From: Candidatus Gastranaerophilales bacterium | GTDB taxonomy: Bacteria > Cyanobacteriota > Vampirovibrionia > Gastranaerophilales > Gastranaerophilaceae | Direction of reading: 5' to 3' | Assembly (NCBI GenBank): GCA_944325045.1 | Contig: CALUYR010000001.1 | Span: 1-32,465 of the forward strand | DNA: 32,465 nt | Part shown: piece after piece, positions 23,968 to 32,464 of the stretch | Numbering within the stretch: position 1 is the first letter of the stretch | Layout: every line of letters begins with the position of its first letter | Notes under the pieces: generated by a model | What the model was told of the DNA's origin: nothing | Database searches by the model: none | What the model saw: only the letters and a program-made list of their open reading frames with translations | Program-made: the position numbers and the translations under genes

Positions 23968-24174
23968 TCAATTATATATAAAATATTGTTTTTTTAACTC
24001 TTCCATAGAAGGCAAATCCGTATACTCAAATAACTTACTCGGGGCTACTTGTAACTTCTCGGAAATTTTTGCTATTAAAGCCGCTGAAGGAAAGCTGTTT
24101 CCGCTTTCAATAAAACTAATATGTTTCTGATCAACATCAAGCATCTCCGCAATTTGCATTTGCGTATAGCCCAA
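23968..24174 (-). pseudogene. Xre-family HTH regulator, 5' end lost or start unclear
   Basis: The reading frame encodes a whole Cro/C1-type helix-turn-helix: GYTQMQIAEMLDVDQKHISFIESGNSFPS, then ALIAKISEKLQVAPSKLFEYTD, ending QYFIYN. The only usable in-frame start is TTG 24174, inside the first helix. Reading further upstream gives YFGKNVKKYRKSL, the normal N-terminus of this domain, up to an in-frame stop at 24211-24213 with no ATG, GTG or TTG. The true start has therefore been removed, apparently at a junction near 24205-24213 with a truncated prepilin. It may still be expressed from TTG but would lack part of helix 1. Confidence 0.6.
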
Positions 24175-24199
24175 AGACTTTCTATATTTTTTTACATTT

Positions 24200-24781
24200 T
24201 TCCCAAAATATTATGAAAAAGATGAAAACGGCAACTTTGTCCTCGACGAAAACGGAAATAAACAGAAAAGTGAAGAAGCAAAAAACAGCTCAAACTTAGT
24301 TCGGAACAGGCTTTTATCGTATATGAAGACAATATCGGTCTGCCAGGATGAAAGCTGTGCACGAACAGTAAGCGAATATTATCTTGACGGCTCAATAAAA
24401 AATCAGAAAATAAAATTTTATCCGGTAATATTAGCTGATGGTATAGGTATCTCCTCAATATTTGTAGCTACAGACGGAAAATGCAGCTTAAAATGGGGAA
24501 AATCAAAATTATTACAAAACGGGTGCGGAGATATGTATATTATGTTAAAACCTAAGATGCCATCACATACATACGGAAAAGATTTTTTCAGATTTGCCAT
24601 AACAAAATACGGCATATTACCATCCGGCACACCTCAAGACAACGGAGATGACGGCAATATGAAAAACTGCTTATCAAAAAAATCCTGGTCTGATTGTACC
24701 GGCTGGGTTATATACAAAGAAAATATGGATTATCTGCACTGTGATAACTTATCCTGGGACGGCCCCTACAAATGCAAATAA
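24200..24781 (+). pseudogene. truncated type IV prepilin-like gene (3' part only)
   Basis: An open frame (24170-24781) whose C-terminal end, DCTGWVIYKENMDYL then LSWDGPYKCK, closely matches the end of the complete prepilin at the right edge (CTAWVIYNENMDYL, LSWSGKHKCK). The FTLAEVLITLG helix and the first part of the globular domain are absent, and the visible protein starts abruptly at FPKYYEKDENGNFVLDENGN. The first in-frame ATG (24323) would give 152 residues with no signal. I read this as a 5'-deleted paralogue, possibly a silent donor for recombination. It converges on the carbonic anhydrase gene with three bases between stops. Confidence 0.7.
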
Positions 24782-24784
24782 AAA

Positions 24785-25390
24785 TTACTCAATCAGATCA
24801 ACAAGCCCTGTAGAATGGTCAAGGTGACATTTTGCAATATAGAGTTCTTTATTATCAACAGCATTTTTAATTATCTTAGACTTTTCCATCAAAGTATCTT
24901 CAACCCACTTGGTATGCTGCTGAGCAAAGTAGTTGTGGCAGGTAACATCTTCTTCCTTGTCCAGAACCGGATAAACGCACTTAAGAATTGACTGGAAATC
25001 GTCAGTAATTTCAGGGTAATGATCTTTTGCATACTTCATAACCCCGCAGTCATCATGCCCGAGAAGAATTAATAAAGGGGTCTTAAGTTTTTTAACAGCA
25101 TACTCAATACTTTCAATAACGTTTGGCCCTGCAGTAATTCCCGCAACCCTTACAACAAAAAGTTCTCCAATGCCGCAGTCAAAAATAATTTCAGGCACAA
25201 CCCTTGAATCCGAACAGCTGAGAACAACTGCATAAGGTTCCTGATGAAACGCATATTTTTTCAAATGCTCAAGAGACATATTATCAGCCGTCGGAGTGCC
25301 GTTTACAAAATTTCTGTTTCCCTTAAGAAGCTTTACTAACTCTTTTTCTGCTTTAGGAATAATATTTTCCGGGATATTAAATTCTTTCAT
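24785..25390 (-). CDS. beta-class carbonic anhydrase
   Basis: A 201-residue zinc enzyme that interconverts CO2 and bicarbonate in the cytoplasm. Zinc ligands Cys59, His112 and Cys115 and the catalytic Asp61/Arg63 pair are visible in CSDSRV (59-64) and GHDDCGV (111-117). The VVRVAG block (79-84) is also conserved. ATG 25390 has AAGGAGAG just upstream. No terminator separates it from the HAD gene 63 bp upstream on the same strand, so it may share that message. Bicarbonate supply for fatty-acid and nucleotide synthesis is the likely use in a non-photosynthetic cell. Confidence 0.93.
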   Translation of the reverse strand: MKEFNIPENIIPKAEKELVKLLKGNRNFVNGTPTADNMSLEHLKKYAFHQEPYAVVLSCSDSRVVPEIIFDCGIGELFVVRVAGITAGPNVIESIEYAVKKLKTPLLILLGHDDCGVMKYAKDHYPEITDDFQSILKCVYPVLDKEEDVTCHNYFAQQHTKWVEDTLMEKSKIIKNAVDNKELYIAKCHLDHSTGLVDLIE

Positions 25391-25453
25391 ATTCTCTCCT
25401 TTTTTACAAAATAAACATCAGGGGCAAGACTTATCCGCCGCCGGCAAAAATTT

Positions 25454-26257
25454 TCAAACCTTAATCCTGCAGAACTTTTCAACAGCTTTAACAAAACCGT
25501 CATTCATGACATCATCTGTAACATAATCAGCGCAAGATTTTAATTCAGGCGTTCCGTTACCCATTGCAACAGCAACACCGCCGGCTTTTAAAAGCTCAAT
25601 GTCATTATTTTGATCACCAATCGTTAAAATCTCATCCTTTTTTATTCCCCACATGCGGCTTAAAAAATCCACAGCACAAGATTTTTTAGCCTCCATATTT
25701 GAAATTTCGCAAAAATAAGGAGTAGATTTAACAACATAAAGTTCAGGCATTTCTTTGTTCAGATACTCAACCCAGCTTGTAACACGTTCTGCATCATCAA
25801 AATCTATAGCCAAAATTTTATTAACATGCTTTATTTCAAGCTCATCAAAATTACAAACCTGATATGGGATATATCGTTCATTAGTGTAACGCTTTACGGC
25901 AATATCGTCATTTTCAACATAAAGAACATCATCCATATAAAGATTTATATGAATATTATTTTCTTTTGCCCATTTAATAACCTCTTTGGCTCTCTTAACA
26001 GAAAGTGTTTTTTCATATAAAACTTTACCGTTTTCACCCTGTTCTTTTATCAGCCCGCCCTGATATGAGACAATCGGAGTATCAATACCAAGTTCTTTTG
26101 CAATTTTAAGCGCAGCATAATGCATTCTGCCGGTAACAAGAACAACCTTTACGCCATTTTCGCATAACTTTTTAATGCAGTCTTTAACCGCAGGATTAAA
26201 CACAAAATCATATCTCAAAATAGTGCCGTCAATATCTGTTGCAACCATTTTTATCAT
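25454..26257 (-). CDS. Cof-type HAD-superfamily phosphatase
   Basis: A 268-residue HAD hydrolase of the Cof/YidA type. Motif I is DIDGTIL (8-14) with nucleophile Asp8, motif II is VTGR, and motif IV is IGDQNNDIELL, followed by GVAVAMGNGTPELK and the ADYVTDDVMNDGF end typical of subclass IIB enzymes. These dephosphorylate sugar phosphates or flavin precursors, and the substrate is not readable. ATG 26257 is chosen because it overlaps the Nudix stop as ATGA and has GAGAGG upstream, while an upstream alternative adds nine unrelated residues. It is co-transcribed with the Nudix gene. Confidence 0.9.
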   Translation of the reverse strand: MIKMVATDIDGTILRYDFVFNPAVKDCIKKLCENGVKVVLVTGRMHYAALKIAKELGIDTPIVSYQGGLIKEQGENGKVLYEKTLSVKRAKEVIKWAKENNIHINLYMDDVLYVENDDIAVKRYTNERYIPYQVCNFDELEIKHVNKILAIDFDDAERVTSWVEYLNKEMPELYVVKSTPYFCEISNMEAKKSCAVDFLSRMWGIKKDEILTIGDQNNDIELLKAGGVAVAMGNGTPELKSCADYVTDDVMNDGFVKAVEKFCRIKV

Positions 26258-26781
26258 AAGTATAACCCTCTCATAACAGCACAAATTGTCTTGGCGTCGT
26301 TAATTTCCCCATTTTTTATCATAGACATAAGATCAGAAATTTTAATCTCAAAAGCCTTTAAAACTTCACCCTCATCAGGATGTTCTCCGACAAAATGCAA
26401 TTCCTCGGCTTTATAGAGATAAAGCTTTTCATCACAAAATCCCGGCGTTGTATGAATATATCCGAGAGAAGTCCACTTATCTGCCTTAAACCCTGTTTCT
26501 TCTTCCAGTTCACGCCTGCAAGCAAAATCAGGATTTTCGCCTTTTTCCAGCTTACCTGCCGGAAGCTCCAAAACAGTCTTATTCACCGGATATCTGAACT
26601 GTTTAACAAGCAATACTGTTTCAGAATCCTTCAACGCCAAAATAACAACACCGCCCGAATGTCTTACAACTTCCCGGAAAGATTTTCTGCCGGTAGATAT
26701 CTCGACCTCGTCACGCAAAACTCTTAAAATTTTACCGTCATAGACACATTCTGATGTTAATGTTTTCTCCTGAAAATCCAT
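26254..26781 (-). CDS. Nudix hydrolase, ADP-ribose pyrophosphatase type
   Basis: A 175-residue hydrolase. The Nudix box GX5EX7REUXEEXGU is complete: Gly76, Glu82, Arg90-Glu91, Glu94-Glu95 and Gly97. VLLVKQFRYPVNKTVLELPAG before it and SLGYIHTTPGFCDEKLYLY after it are the pattern of NudF-like ADP-ribose pyrophosphatases, which clear ADP-ribose to AMP and ribose-5-phosphate. The start is leaderless: TGGTATAAT (minus strand, 26788-26796) puts transcription at the A of the ATG. The HAD gene is translated from the same message by an ATGA overlap. Confidence 0.9.
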   Translation of the reverse strand: MDFQEKTLTSECVYDGKILRVLRDEVEISTGRKSFREVVRHSGGVVILALKDSETVLLVKQFRYPVNKTVLELPAGKLEKGENPDFACRRELEEETGFKADKWTSLGYIHTTPGFCDEKLYLYKAEELHFVGEHPDEGEVLKAFEIKISDLMSMIKNGEINDAKTICAVMRGLYL

Positions 26782-26787
26782 AATTTA

Positions 26788-26796
26788 ATTATACCA
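26788..26796 (-). promoter_or_regulatory. extended -10 promoter of the Nudix gene, leaderless
   Basis: The minus-strand sequence TGGTATAAT is identical to the boxes at 16297 and 19711. The last T is at 26788, and seven bases further is 26781, the first base of the start codon. Confidence 0.6.
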
Positions 26797-26861
26797 CAAA
26801 CAGAAATTTAACCAGCGGTATACCATTCGCGCAGCAAGCCTGCCCGTTCAAACAACAGAAT

Positions 26862-28031
26862 TTATAATGCTCTTATAATGGATTTGATATTCTCATCTGT
26901 AATTTTCAACAACGCAACTGTTTTTGCCGTATTATCAAGAGAATTAAGTTTTTTTAAAATTTCGGCTGTTTTTAAAATTATTGTTTGGTTTCCGCACCTC
27001 AAAAGCTCCCTGACAGCCTCAACATTGTCGGTATAATCCAAAGCTGTATAAACAAAAAGGCTGTCCTCACGCAATTCAGGAATTAGCATGGATTGTAATT
27101 CTTTTTTGTTAATGCCGTTAAGAAGTTTTTTAATATCATTGATCTCGTCTCTGGTATTTTTATCTTCATCAAAAAGATACTCATCATTTTCAGTAAGCGT
27201 ATTAAACTTGTCCCGGGCGTTAAGCAGAACAACCGCGGAAACACTGTCAAAAGGTCTTGTAAGCAAATATTCAAAAACGTTAAACAAATCGTAATTTAAA
27301 ACTTCATAAAGCCCTAAAATTTCACCAAGACCGCTGATTATATTATTTAAAACAAGCATGCCGTCTGAATAACTTGACGAAATGAGCTCAGACAAATCCG
27401 TAAGATACGGAATATATCCTGCTATATTTTCGGCCATTGTAGAACTTTTCATTGCAGCAAGAATATTATTTAAGGCATCTTTATTTCCATAGATGACCAG
27501 AAACTTAACAGCAGATAATTTTTCAAATTCATCCTCACTATCAAGCTTTGCAATTGCAAAATTATACGACTCCTCATCCTGCAAAATGCCAAGAGTTGCT
27601 GCGCAATTTGCGTTTAAAGATTCATTATCAGTATAGGAATTTGCTCTTAGCAAATCAATGGCAAGAGGATCTTGAATATATGAAAAAAACTTTGCACAAT
27701 AACATTTTTCATCATCGGTGCCGTTTTCAAAAATCTCAAGAATTTCATCTGTTAAATCTTCATCCGCAAAGTTTGCCAGAACCGAAACAATTGCCTCATC
27801 ATACGAAGGGGAGTAATATTTGAAAAAAGCCAGCAAATTTCTGTAATTATTTTCATTACACGCATTGAAAATTCTTTGCGCAACATTTTGCTTTACAAAA
27901 TCAAATAAAAAGTTATCCTGCTTAACGAGTTCAGAAAACAACTCTGCATCACAATCGTTCACCAAATGAGAAGCAGCGGCTTCATAATCATTTTTATTTT
28001 TTCCCGTAAGTTTTTTTAATAGTTCACTCAT
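26862..28031 (-). CDS. HEAT-repeat-like protein
   Basis: A 389-residue, acidic, all-helical protein with no signal peptide. Repeated helix pairs such as EKCYCAKFFSYIQDPLAIDLL, NANCAATLGILQDEESYNFAI and EKLSAVKFLVIYGNKDALNNIL have the hydrophobic spacing of HEAT/armadillo repeats (about 90-200). The C-terminal part repeats the pattern (DNVEAVRELLRCGNQTIILKTAEIL). Such solenoids serve as binding platforms. No partner can be named. It is separated from the Nudix gene by an 80-bp stretch in which I see no gene. Confidence 0.72.
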   Translation of the reverse strand: MSELLKKLTGKNKNDYEAAASHLVNDCDAELFSELVKQDNFLFDFVKQNVAQRIFNACNENNYRNLLAFFKYYSPSYDEAIVSVLANFADEDLTDEILEIFENGTDDEKCYCAKFFSYIQDPLAIDLLRANSYTDNESLNANCAATLGILQDEESYNFAIAKLDSEDEFEKLSAVKFLVIYGNKDALNNILAAMKSSTMAENIAGYIPYLTDLSELISSSYSDGMLVLNNIISGLGEILGLYEVLNYDLFNVFEYLLTRPFDSVSAVVLLNARDKFNTLTENDEYLFDEDKNTRDEINDIKKLLNGINKKELQSMLIPELREDSLFVYTALDYTDNVEAVRELLRCGNQTIILKTAEILKKLNSLDNTAKTVALLKITDENIKSIIRAL

Positions 28032-28120
28032 AATAATACTAGCTCTAAAGACGAAAAACCGCTAAGAACTATTTTTCCAAAAAGATCCGGCATAAAATCA
28101 TCTTAACGGATTTCAAAAAC

Positions 28121-28720
28121 TTAATCTAAATAGAATACAGTAATAACTTTGTGACCCTCTTCCGCATACTGAACAGCGTTATGCAAAGTTTTACTTGTAT
28201 GAGACAAGAAACAAATCAACTGGTCGCATTCATCAATAATTTCTCTGTTACAAACGCGGGAAGCATCAGCCAAAGTCATCATAGCTCTGTCAGCGTGTTC
28301 AACAATATTAGGAACGCCGATTAACTGATCCTGAACATCGCTTGGCTGCTGGCCGATTGTCTGCGGCAAGATAACACGTAACTTTTCAGGATTAGCTTTC
28401 ATAGCACCGCGAATGGCAGCGGCATTAGTCCCGGAAGAACCGCCTGAAGTAATTATTGTATTTCCCTGCATAACAAGTGCAGTGGAAAGAGTTTCAATCA
28501 TTTGCTGATGAGTAATAGGTAAATTCCGGCTGCCTATAATTGCGACTTTTTTTGCCGATTGTCTTAAAGTTGCAAGTTCCTGGGCTAATTCATCAACGGT
28601 ATGCGGGGAATCCGCTTTTACAATGTCCATATCATCCATCGGAACCATTATTGAAGGCTGATTATCCTGACCGTTATTATCTTCGGAATTCATTAAAATA
28701 TTAATTTCATTTTCTACCAT
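28121..28720 (-). CDS. short DprA/LOG-like Rossmann protein
   Basis: A 199-residue protein. An acidic disordered N-terminus (1-40) precedes a Rossmann-like domain with AIIGSRNLPITHQQMIE (60-76), a phosphate loop TSGGSSGTNAAAIRG (91-105), an LPQTIG strand, CNREIIDECDQLICF and a final VITVFYLD strand. The motifs are those of the DprA/Smf and LOG fold. From memory, short proteins with nearly this layout are annotated in Cyanobacteria as 'DNA recombination-mediator protein A', which supports the proposed lineage. It lacks the extra domains of true DprA, so a role in transformation is not assured. AGGA precedes the ATG. The promoter overlaps that of pcrA. Confidence 0.8.
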   Translation of the reverse strand: MVENEINILMNSEDNNGQDNQPSIMVPMDDMDIVKADSPHTVDELAQELATLRQSAKKVAIIGSRNLPITHQQMIETLSTALVMQGNTIITSGGSSGTNAAAIRGAMKANPEKLRVILPQTIGQQPSDVQDQLIGVPNIVEHADRAMMTLADASRVCNREIIDECDQLICFLSHTSKTLHNAVQYAEEGHKVITVFYLD

Positions 28721-28764
28721 TTTTCCTACTTTCTCATTGCAATAATTATATTTTTCGATTATGC

Positions 28765-28774
28765 TGATTATAAC
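28765..28774. promoter_or_regulatory. overlapping divergent -10 boxes of the DprA-like and pcrA genes
   Basis: Minus strand: TGTTATAAT, with TATAAT at 28767-28772, gives a leader of about 40 nt. Plus strand: TATAAC at 28769-28774 gives a leader of about 23 nt. The two hexamers share the palindrome TTATAA, so only one promoter can be used at a time on a given DNA molecule. Confidence 0.45.
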
Positions 28775-28803
28775 ACAAAACTTTAATTTTGGGAATAGGG
28801 TAT

Positions 28804-31296
28804 ATGGAAAATATATTGGAAAATCTTAATAAAGAACAGAAAGAAGCTGTTCAAACGACTAAAGGCCCCCTCTTAATCCTTGCCGGGGCAGGCAGCGGAA
28901 AAACAAAAGTACTTACCTCGAGAATAGCTTACCTCATACAAAACGGAGTACGGCCGAAAAATATTTTAGCAGTAACTTTTACAAATAAAGCCGCAAAAGA
29001 AATGAAACAGCGTCTGGGAAGCATCTTAGGCGAAAACACCGTGAAATACATGTGGGTTGGAACATTCCACGGAATCTGCGGCAGAATTTTGCGCGAAAAT
29101 ATTGAAAACTATAATTTCCAATCAGGCAAAAGATTAGACAAAAATTTTACTATTTACGATGACACGGACACAAATGCCGTTATAAAACAAGCGATAAAAA
29201 AATTAAACATTGATGACAAAGTTTATCAGCCAAAACTTGTAAAGGCAGTAATTTCAAATGCTAAAAACAAAATGCAGGATGCATACACTTTTGCAACATT
29301 TGCCAGAGATTTTAAATCGCAAAAAATTGCCCAAATATATGAAGAATACGAAAACACCCTGAACAACAATAACGCAATTGATTTTGACGATATGCTTATG
29401 CTGACCGTAAAACTTCTTGAGCAAAACCCAAATGTAAGAAGGGATTACTACGAAAGATTTGAGCATATACTTGTTGATGAGTACCAAGACACAAACCTTG
29501 CACAATACAAACTTGTGAATATGTTGTACACAAATGCGCAGGCGGAAATTCCTGAAGAACGTTCTTTGTGTGTTGTGGGTGATGTTGATCAGTCAATTTA
29601 CAGCTGGCGCGGGGCGGATTACACAATAATTATGAACTTCCAAAAAGATTTTAAAAATACTAAATTGATTAAACTTGAACAAAACTACCGTTCAACAGCC
29701 AATATTCTGAATGTTGCCAACGCAATCATTGAAAACAACACCGAACGTGTTGAAAAGGTTCTGTATTCAAACAAAGGCGAAGGAGAATTAATAGATTACT
29801 TTGAAGCCCAGGATGAATCTGATGAGGCAAACTTTATTGCAAGCAAAATAAAACAGGATAGCGGCGGAAATTATAATCAATACGCAATTCTTTACCGCAC
29901 AAACTCCCAATCCCGTGCATTAGAAGAAGCTTGTATGGCAGCAGGTATTCCATACAGAATTTACGGCGGGTTAAAATTCTATGACCGGAAAGAAATAAAA
30001 GATATTATCGCATACCTTAAACTTATTTATAATACAGATGATTCCCAGAGTTTTAAAAGAATCATAAATGTTCCGAAACGCTCAATCGGGGACACAACGG
30101 TTAAAAGATTGCAAAACTTTGCAGATAAAGAAGATATAAGCTTGTTTGAAGCAGCAAAGCAGATTGAGGAGGATAACGAAATTCCGCCGCGAACACGCTC
30201 AAAAATAACTGATTTTGTTAATCTTATTTTAAAATTTAAAGACGCAAGCAAATCTTATAACTTAAGAGAATTTGTAACTCTTGTTATTGAAAAAAGCGGA
30301 TATCTTGCAGAATTACAACTGCAAAATACGCCGGAAAGCGAAGCAGATATTGAAAACCTTCAGGAACTTGTAAACGTTGCAGAAGAGTTTGTTCCAGAAG
30401 AGGATGACAACGTTCTTGGGGAATTTTTAACCCAGGTTTCATTGGTTTCTGATATTGACAGCATGGACAACATTGCAAATAATGTTACTCTAATGACGCT
30501 GCACGCAGCCAAAGGTCTGGAATTTCCTATTGTATTCTTAGCAGGAATGGATGAAGGCGTGTTTCCGCACCAGAGAACATTCAATGTACCATCCGAAATG
30601 GAAGAAGAACGGCGGCTTATGTATGTAGGAGTGACCCGTGCAGAGGAAAAACTCTATCTCACATCAGCAAAACGGCGTCAAATGTGGGGAGAATACAAGT
30701 ACTATAATCCGTCAAGATTTATTGAAGAAATTCCAAGGCAATTACTGAACACAATAGGTTTTGAGGGCAGCACTGATAACTCTTCAACATTCAGAAACGC
30801 AGTATCTAAGGCCAAAACCGGTGATGCTGGCTATTCCTACTCAGCGGCCCAGTCAGACAGTTACGGTTATGTTAAACCTTCAACCGGATTCGGTAAAGGT
30901 TTTGTTGCACCACAAAAACGCTCGACAACTACAGTTCAGTCAAACAGAACTCCGGCAAGAACAATTATTGTTAAGTCGCAGGAAAATAAAAAACGTGATG
31001 AAGAAAAAATTAAAGAATTTTTCAAAGATAACGCGATAAAACGTATGCTGGAAGAAAAACGACGGCTTGATTTCCAAAAAGCCAATGAACAGGCCGAAAG
31101 AGAAAGAAAAATTCAGGGAATTGATGTGATGACTGACCTCTTCAATGTTGGAGAGAGAGTTTTCCACGACAAACTTGGTATAGGACATATTTTAGAAGTA
31201 ATTCCGGTTGGCGAAAGCACTATGTATACAATAGATTTTGGCAAACAGGGCAAGAAAGCTATGGATGCTTCTTACGCAAAACTTAAAAAGTTTTAA
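28804..31296 (+). CDS. pcrA: ATP-dependent DNA helicase PcrA/UvrD
   Basis: An 830-residue superfamily 1A helicase (3'-5') for nucleotide-excision and replication-fork repair. All main motifs are present in order: Q-motif LNKEQKEAV, Walker A AGAGSGKT (27-34), VGTFHG, the DEYQDTN Walker B, GDVDQSIYSWRGAD, QNYRS, TLHAAKGLEFPIVFLAGMDEG and RRLMYVGVTRAEEKLYL. After a low-complexity Ser/Lys-rich linker comes a Tudor-like C-terminal domain (VGERVFHDKLGIGHI to KLKKF), as in Gram-positive PcrA. ATG 28804 is preferred over TTG 28789 because AGGG lies just before it and the family begins close to NLNKEQ. Confidence 0.95.
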   Translation: MENILENLNKEQKEAVQTTKGPLLILAGAGSGKTKVLTSRIAYLIQNGVRPKNILAVTFTNKAAKEMKQRLGSILGENTVKYMWVGTFHGICGRILRENIENYNFQSGKRLDKNFTIYDDTDTNAVIKQAIKKLNIDDKVYQPKLVKAVISNAKNKMQDAYTFATFARDFKSQKIAQIYEEYENTLNNNNAIDFDDMLMLTVKLLEQNPNVRRDYYERFEHILVDEYQDTNLAQYKLVNMLYTNAQAEIPEERSLCVVGDVDQSIYSWRGADYTIIMNFQKDFKNTKLIKLEQNYRSTANILNVANAIIENNTERVEKVLYSNKGEGELIDYFEAQDESDEANFIASKIKQDSGGNYNQYAILYRTNSQSRALEEACMAAGIPYRIYGGLKFYDRKEIKDIIAYLKLIYNTDDSQSFKRIINVPKRSIGDTTVKRLQNFADKEDISLFEAAKQIEEDNEIPPRTRSKITDFVNLILKFKDASKSYNLREFVTLVIEKSGYLAELQLQNTPESEADIENLQELVNVAEEFVPEEDDNVLGEFLTQVSLVSDIDSMDNIANNVTLMTLHAAKGLEFPIVFLAGMDEGVFPHQRTFNVPSEMEEERRLMYVGVTRAEEKLYLTSAKRRQMWGEYKYYNPSRFIEEIPRQLLNTIGFEGSTDNSSTFRNAVSKAKTGDAGYSYSAAQSDSYGYVKPSTGFGKGFVAPQKRSTTTVQSNRTPARTIIVKSQENKKRDEEKIKEFFKDNAIKRMLEEKRRLDFQKANEQAERERKIQGIDVMTDLFNVGERVFHDKLGIGHILEVIPVGESTMYTIDFGKQGKKAMDASYAKLKKF

Positions 31297-31327
31297 AAAA
31301 GTTTAAAAAAATAAACCTAAGCAGTAT

Positions 31328-31366
31328 AATAAACCTTCCGACGTAACAAAGTTCGGAAGGTTTATT
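31328..31366. terminator. bidirectional terminator between pcrA and the prepilin gene
   Basis: A perfect 14-bp stem (31328-31341 with 31353-31366), core AAACCTTCCGA/TCGGAAGGTTT, with an 11-nt loop, lies between two convergent genes. Confidence 0.8.
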
Positions 31367-31372
31367 TAAATT

Positions 31373-32464
31373 TTACTTACACTTATGTTTACCACTCCAG
31401 CTTAAGCCGTCGCATTTTAAATAATCCATATTCTCATTATATATCACCCAAGCAGTACAACCGTAACCGTTATAATCTTTTGCTGTATTGCGTAAGCAAT
31501 AATCCTCAAATGAACGTCTATTGTCTCCATTTATTCCAATAGGACTTATCCTATTACTATATACTCTAAAATAAAATATATCTCGGCCGACAACATTAGG
31601 ACGATTTGAGCCGTTAAGATCAACAGAGAAATCTACACAATGAGTATCCCCCTGGCAATTTAAGTTATTTACCCATCCTCCTGAAAAAATAGTGCCATCA
31701 TTTAAAACTATACGGGGGATATAATCCCCTCTGGAAGTTGAAGATCCTAAGTAAAAATGTGGATATGTAGCACATCGGTCGTCGTCAGAATCAAGGCATG
31801 ATGAAATTGTTTTCAAATATGGTTTCAAACGGCTCCAAAATAAATTTGCGCTGTTCTGAGCCAGATCTCCTACAACCATATCACCGGTGTCCGGATCTTC
31901 TTCAAGTTGTGACTCAGAAATCCCCCAATTATCAATAGTTCCAAGATCATTTAGAGCTTGCAGGTATGCCTGATTTAAAATACTATAAACCTTTTTTAAG
32001 CGTGTAACAGTTTCTTTAGCCTTATAATCATTTATCAAAGTCGGTAAAGTCATCGCGGCAACAACTCCGATTATGCCTAGGGTTATAAGAACCTCCGCCA
32101 AGGTGAACGCGACTTTACGAGGCGAGTGGTAGTATGGTAAAAAGACCTCTGCAAGAGTGAATGCGGGGACTAAGTCCCCTCTTATATGACGCTGCGCTGT
32201 ACGAGACGCAGAGAGTATATTGTTGATGTTTTCTGGCGACGGTATAATGTTTCGGTGGCAAGATCCTGAAACAAGTTCAGGATGACATAATTGCTTGGAC
32301 AGCCACTCAGTCTCGCTTTCTTTTTGGGGGACGTAGTCCCCGCTTACTTGACGCTGCGCTGTGCGTGACGCAAAGGGTATATTGTTAGTTTTTTCCTTGG
32401 TCGGTATAATGTATCGGTGGCAAGATCCTGAAACAAGTTCAGGATGACATGGGGTTAATGTAGC
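31373..32464 (-). CDS. type IV prepilin-like (pseudopilin) protein, N-terminus open to window edge
   Basis: The core is a pilin: AFTLAEVLITLG then GVVAAMTLPTL forms the processing site and hydrophobic helix, with peptidase cleavage expected before Phe at 32105-32107. A cysteine-bearing globular domain (about 220 residues) follows. The only in-frame start, TTG 32101, lies after the cleavage site and cannot be real. Upstream no ATG, GTG or TTG exists, yet the frame has no stop for 122 codons up to the window edge. It reads through two repeats that each encode CHPELVSGSCHR, NNI, SRTAQR and a GD-VP motif. A second AFTLAEV occurs 19 codons before the first. The start therefore lies outside the window or is non-canonical. 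The product is probably a minor pilin or type II secretion pseudopilin. Confidence 0.7.
   Translation of the reverse strand, partial: ATLTPCHPELVSGSCHRYIIPTKEKTNNIPFASRTAQRQVSGDYVPQKESETEWLSKQLCHPELVSGSCHRNIIPSPENINNILSASRTAQRHIRGDLVPAFTLAEVFLPYYHSPRKVAFTLAEVLITLGIIGVVAAMTLPTLINDYKAKETVTRLKKVYSILNQAYLQALNDLGTIDNWGISESQLEEDPDTGDMVVGDLAQNSANLFWSRLKPYLKTISSCLDSDDDRCATYPHFYLGSSTSRGDYIPRIVLNDGTIFSGGWVNNLNCQGDTHCVDFSVDLNGSNRPNVVGRDIFYFRVYSNRISPIGINGDNRRSFEDYCLRNTAKDYNGYGCTAWVIYNENMDYLKCDGLSWSGKHKCK
32165..32288. repeat. 124-bp repeat, copy A
   Basis: Copy A of a direct repeat with a 162-bp period. It contains the palindrome GGGGACTAAGTCCCC (32165-32179) at one end and the hairpin ATCCTGAA-ACAAG-TTCAGGAT (32263-32283) at the other, giving a REP-like layout. 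It differs from copy B mainly in the middle, and the last 37 bases are identical. Confidence 0.85.
32327..32450. repeat. 124-bp repeat, copy B
   Basis: Copy B, the same length as copy A, with GGGGAC-GTA-GTCCCC (32327-32341) and the identical hairpin at 32425-32445. The period of 162 bp is 54 codons, so both copies are read in the same frame as the prepilin on the minus strand. From 32102 to the edge nothing else is seen besides these repeats and the prepilin leader region. Confidence 0.85.

Noticed and set aside
26782-26861. possible degenerate tRNA (contains CCCGTTCAAAC)
   Set aside because: No acceptor stem or anticodon arm can be paired around it on either strand.
30761-31039. 92-codon frame inside pcrA
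   Set aside because: It overlaps the low-complexity linker of the helicase in another frame, with no independent signals.
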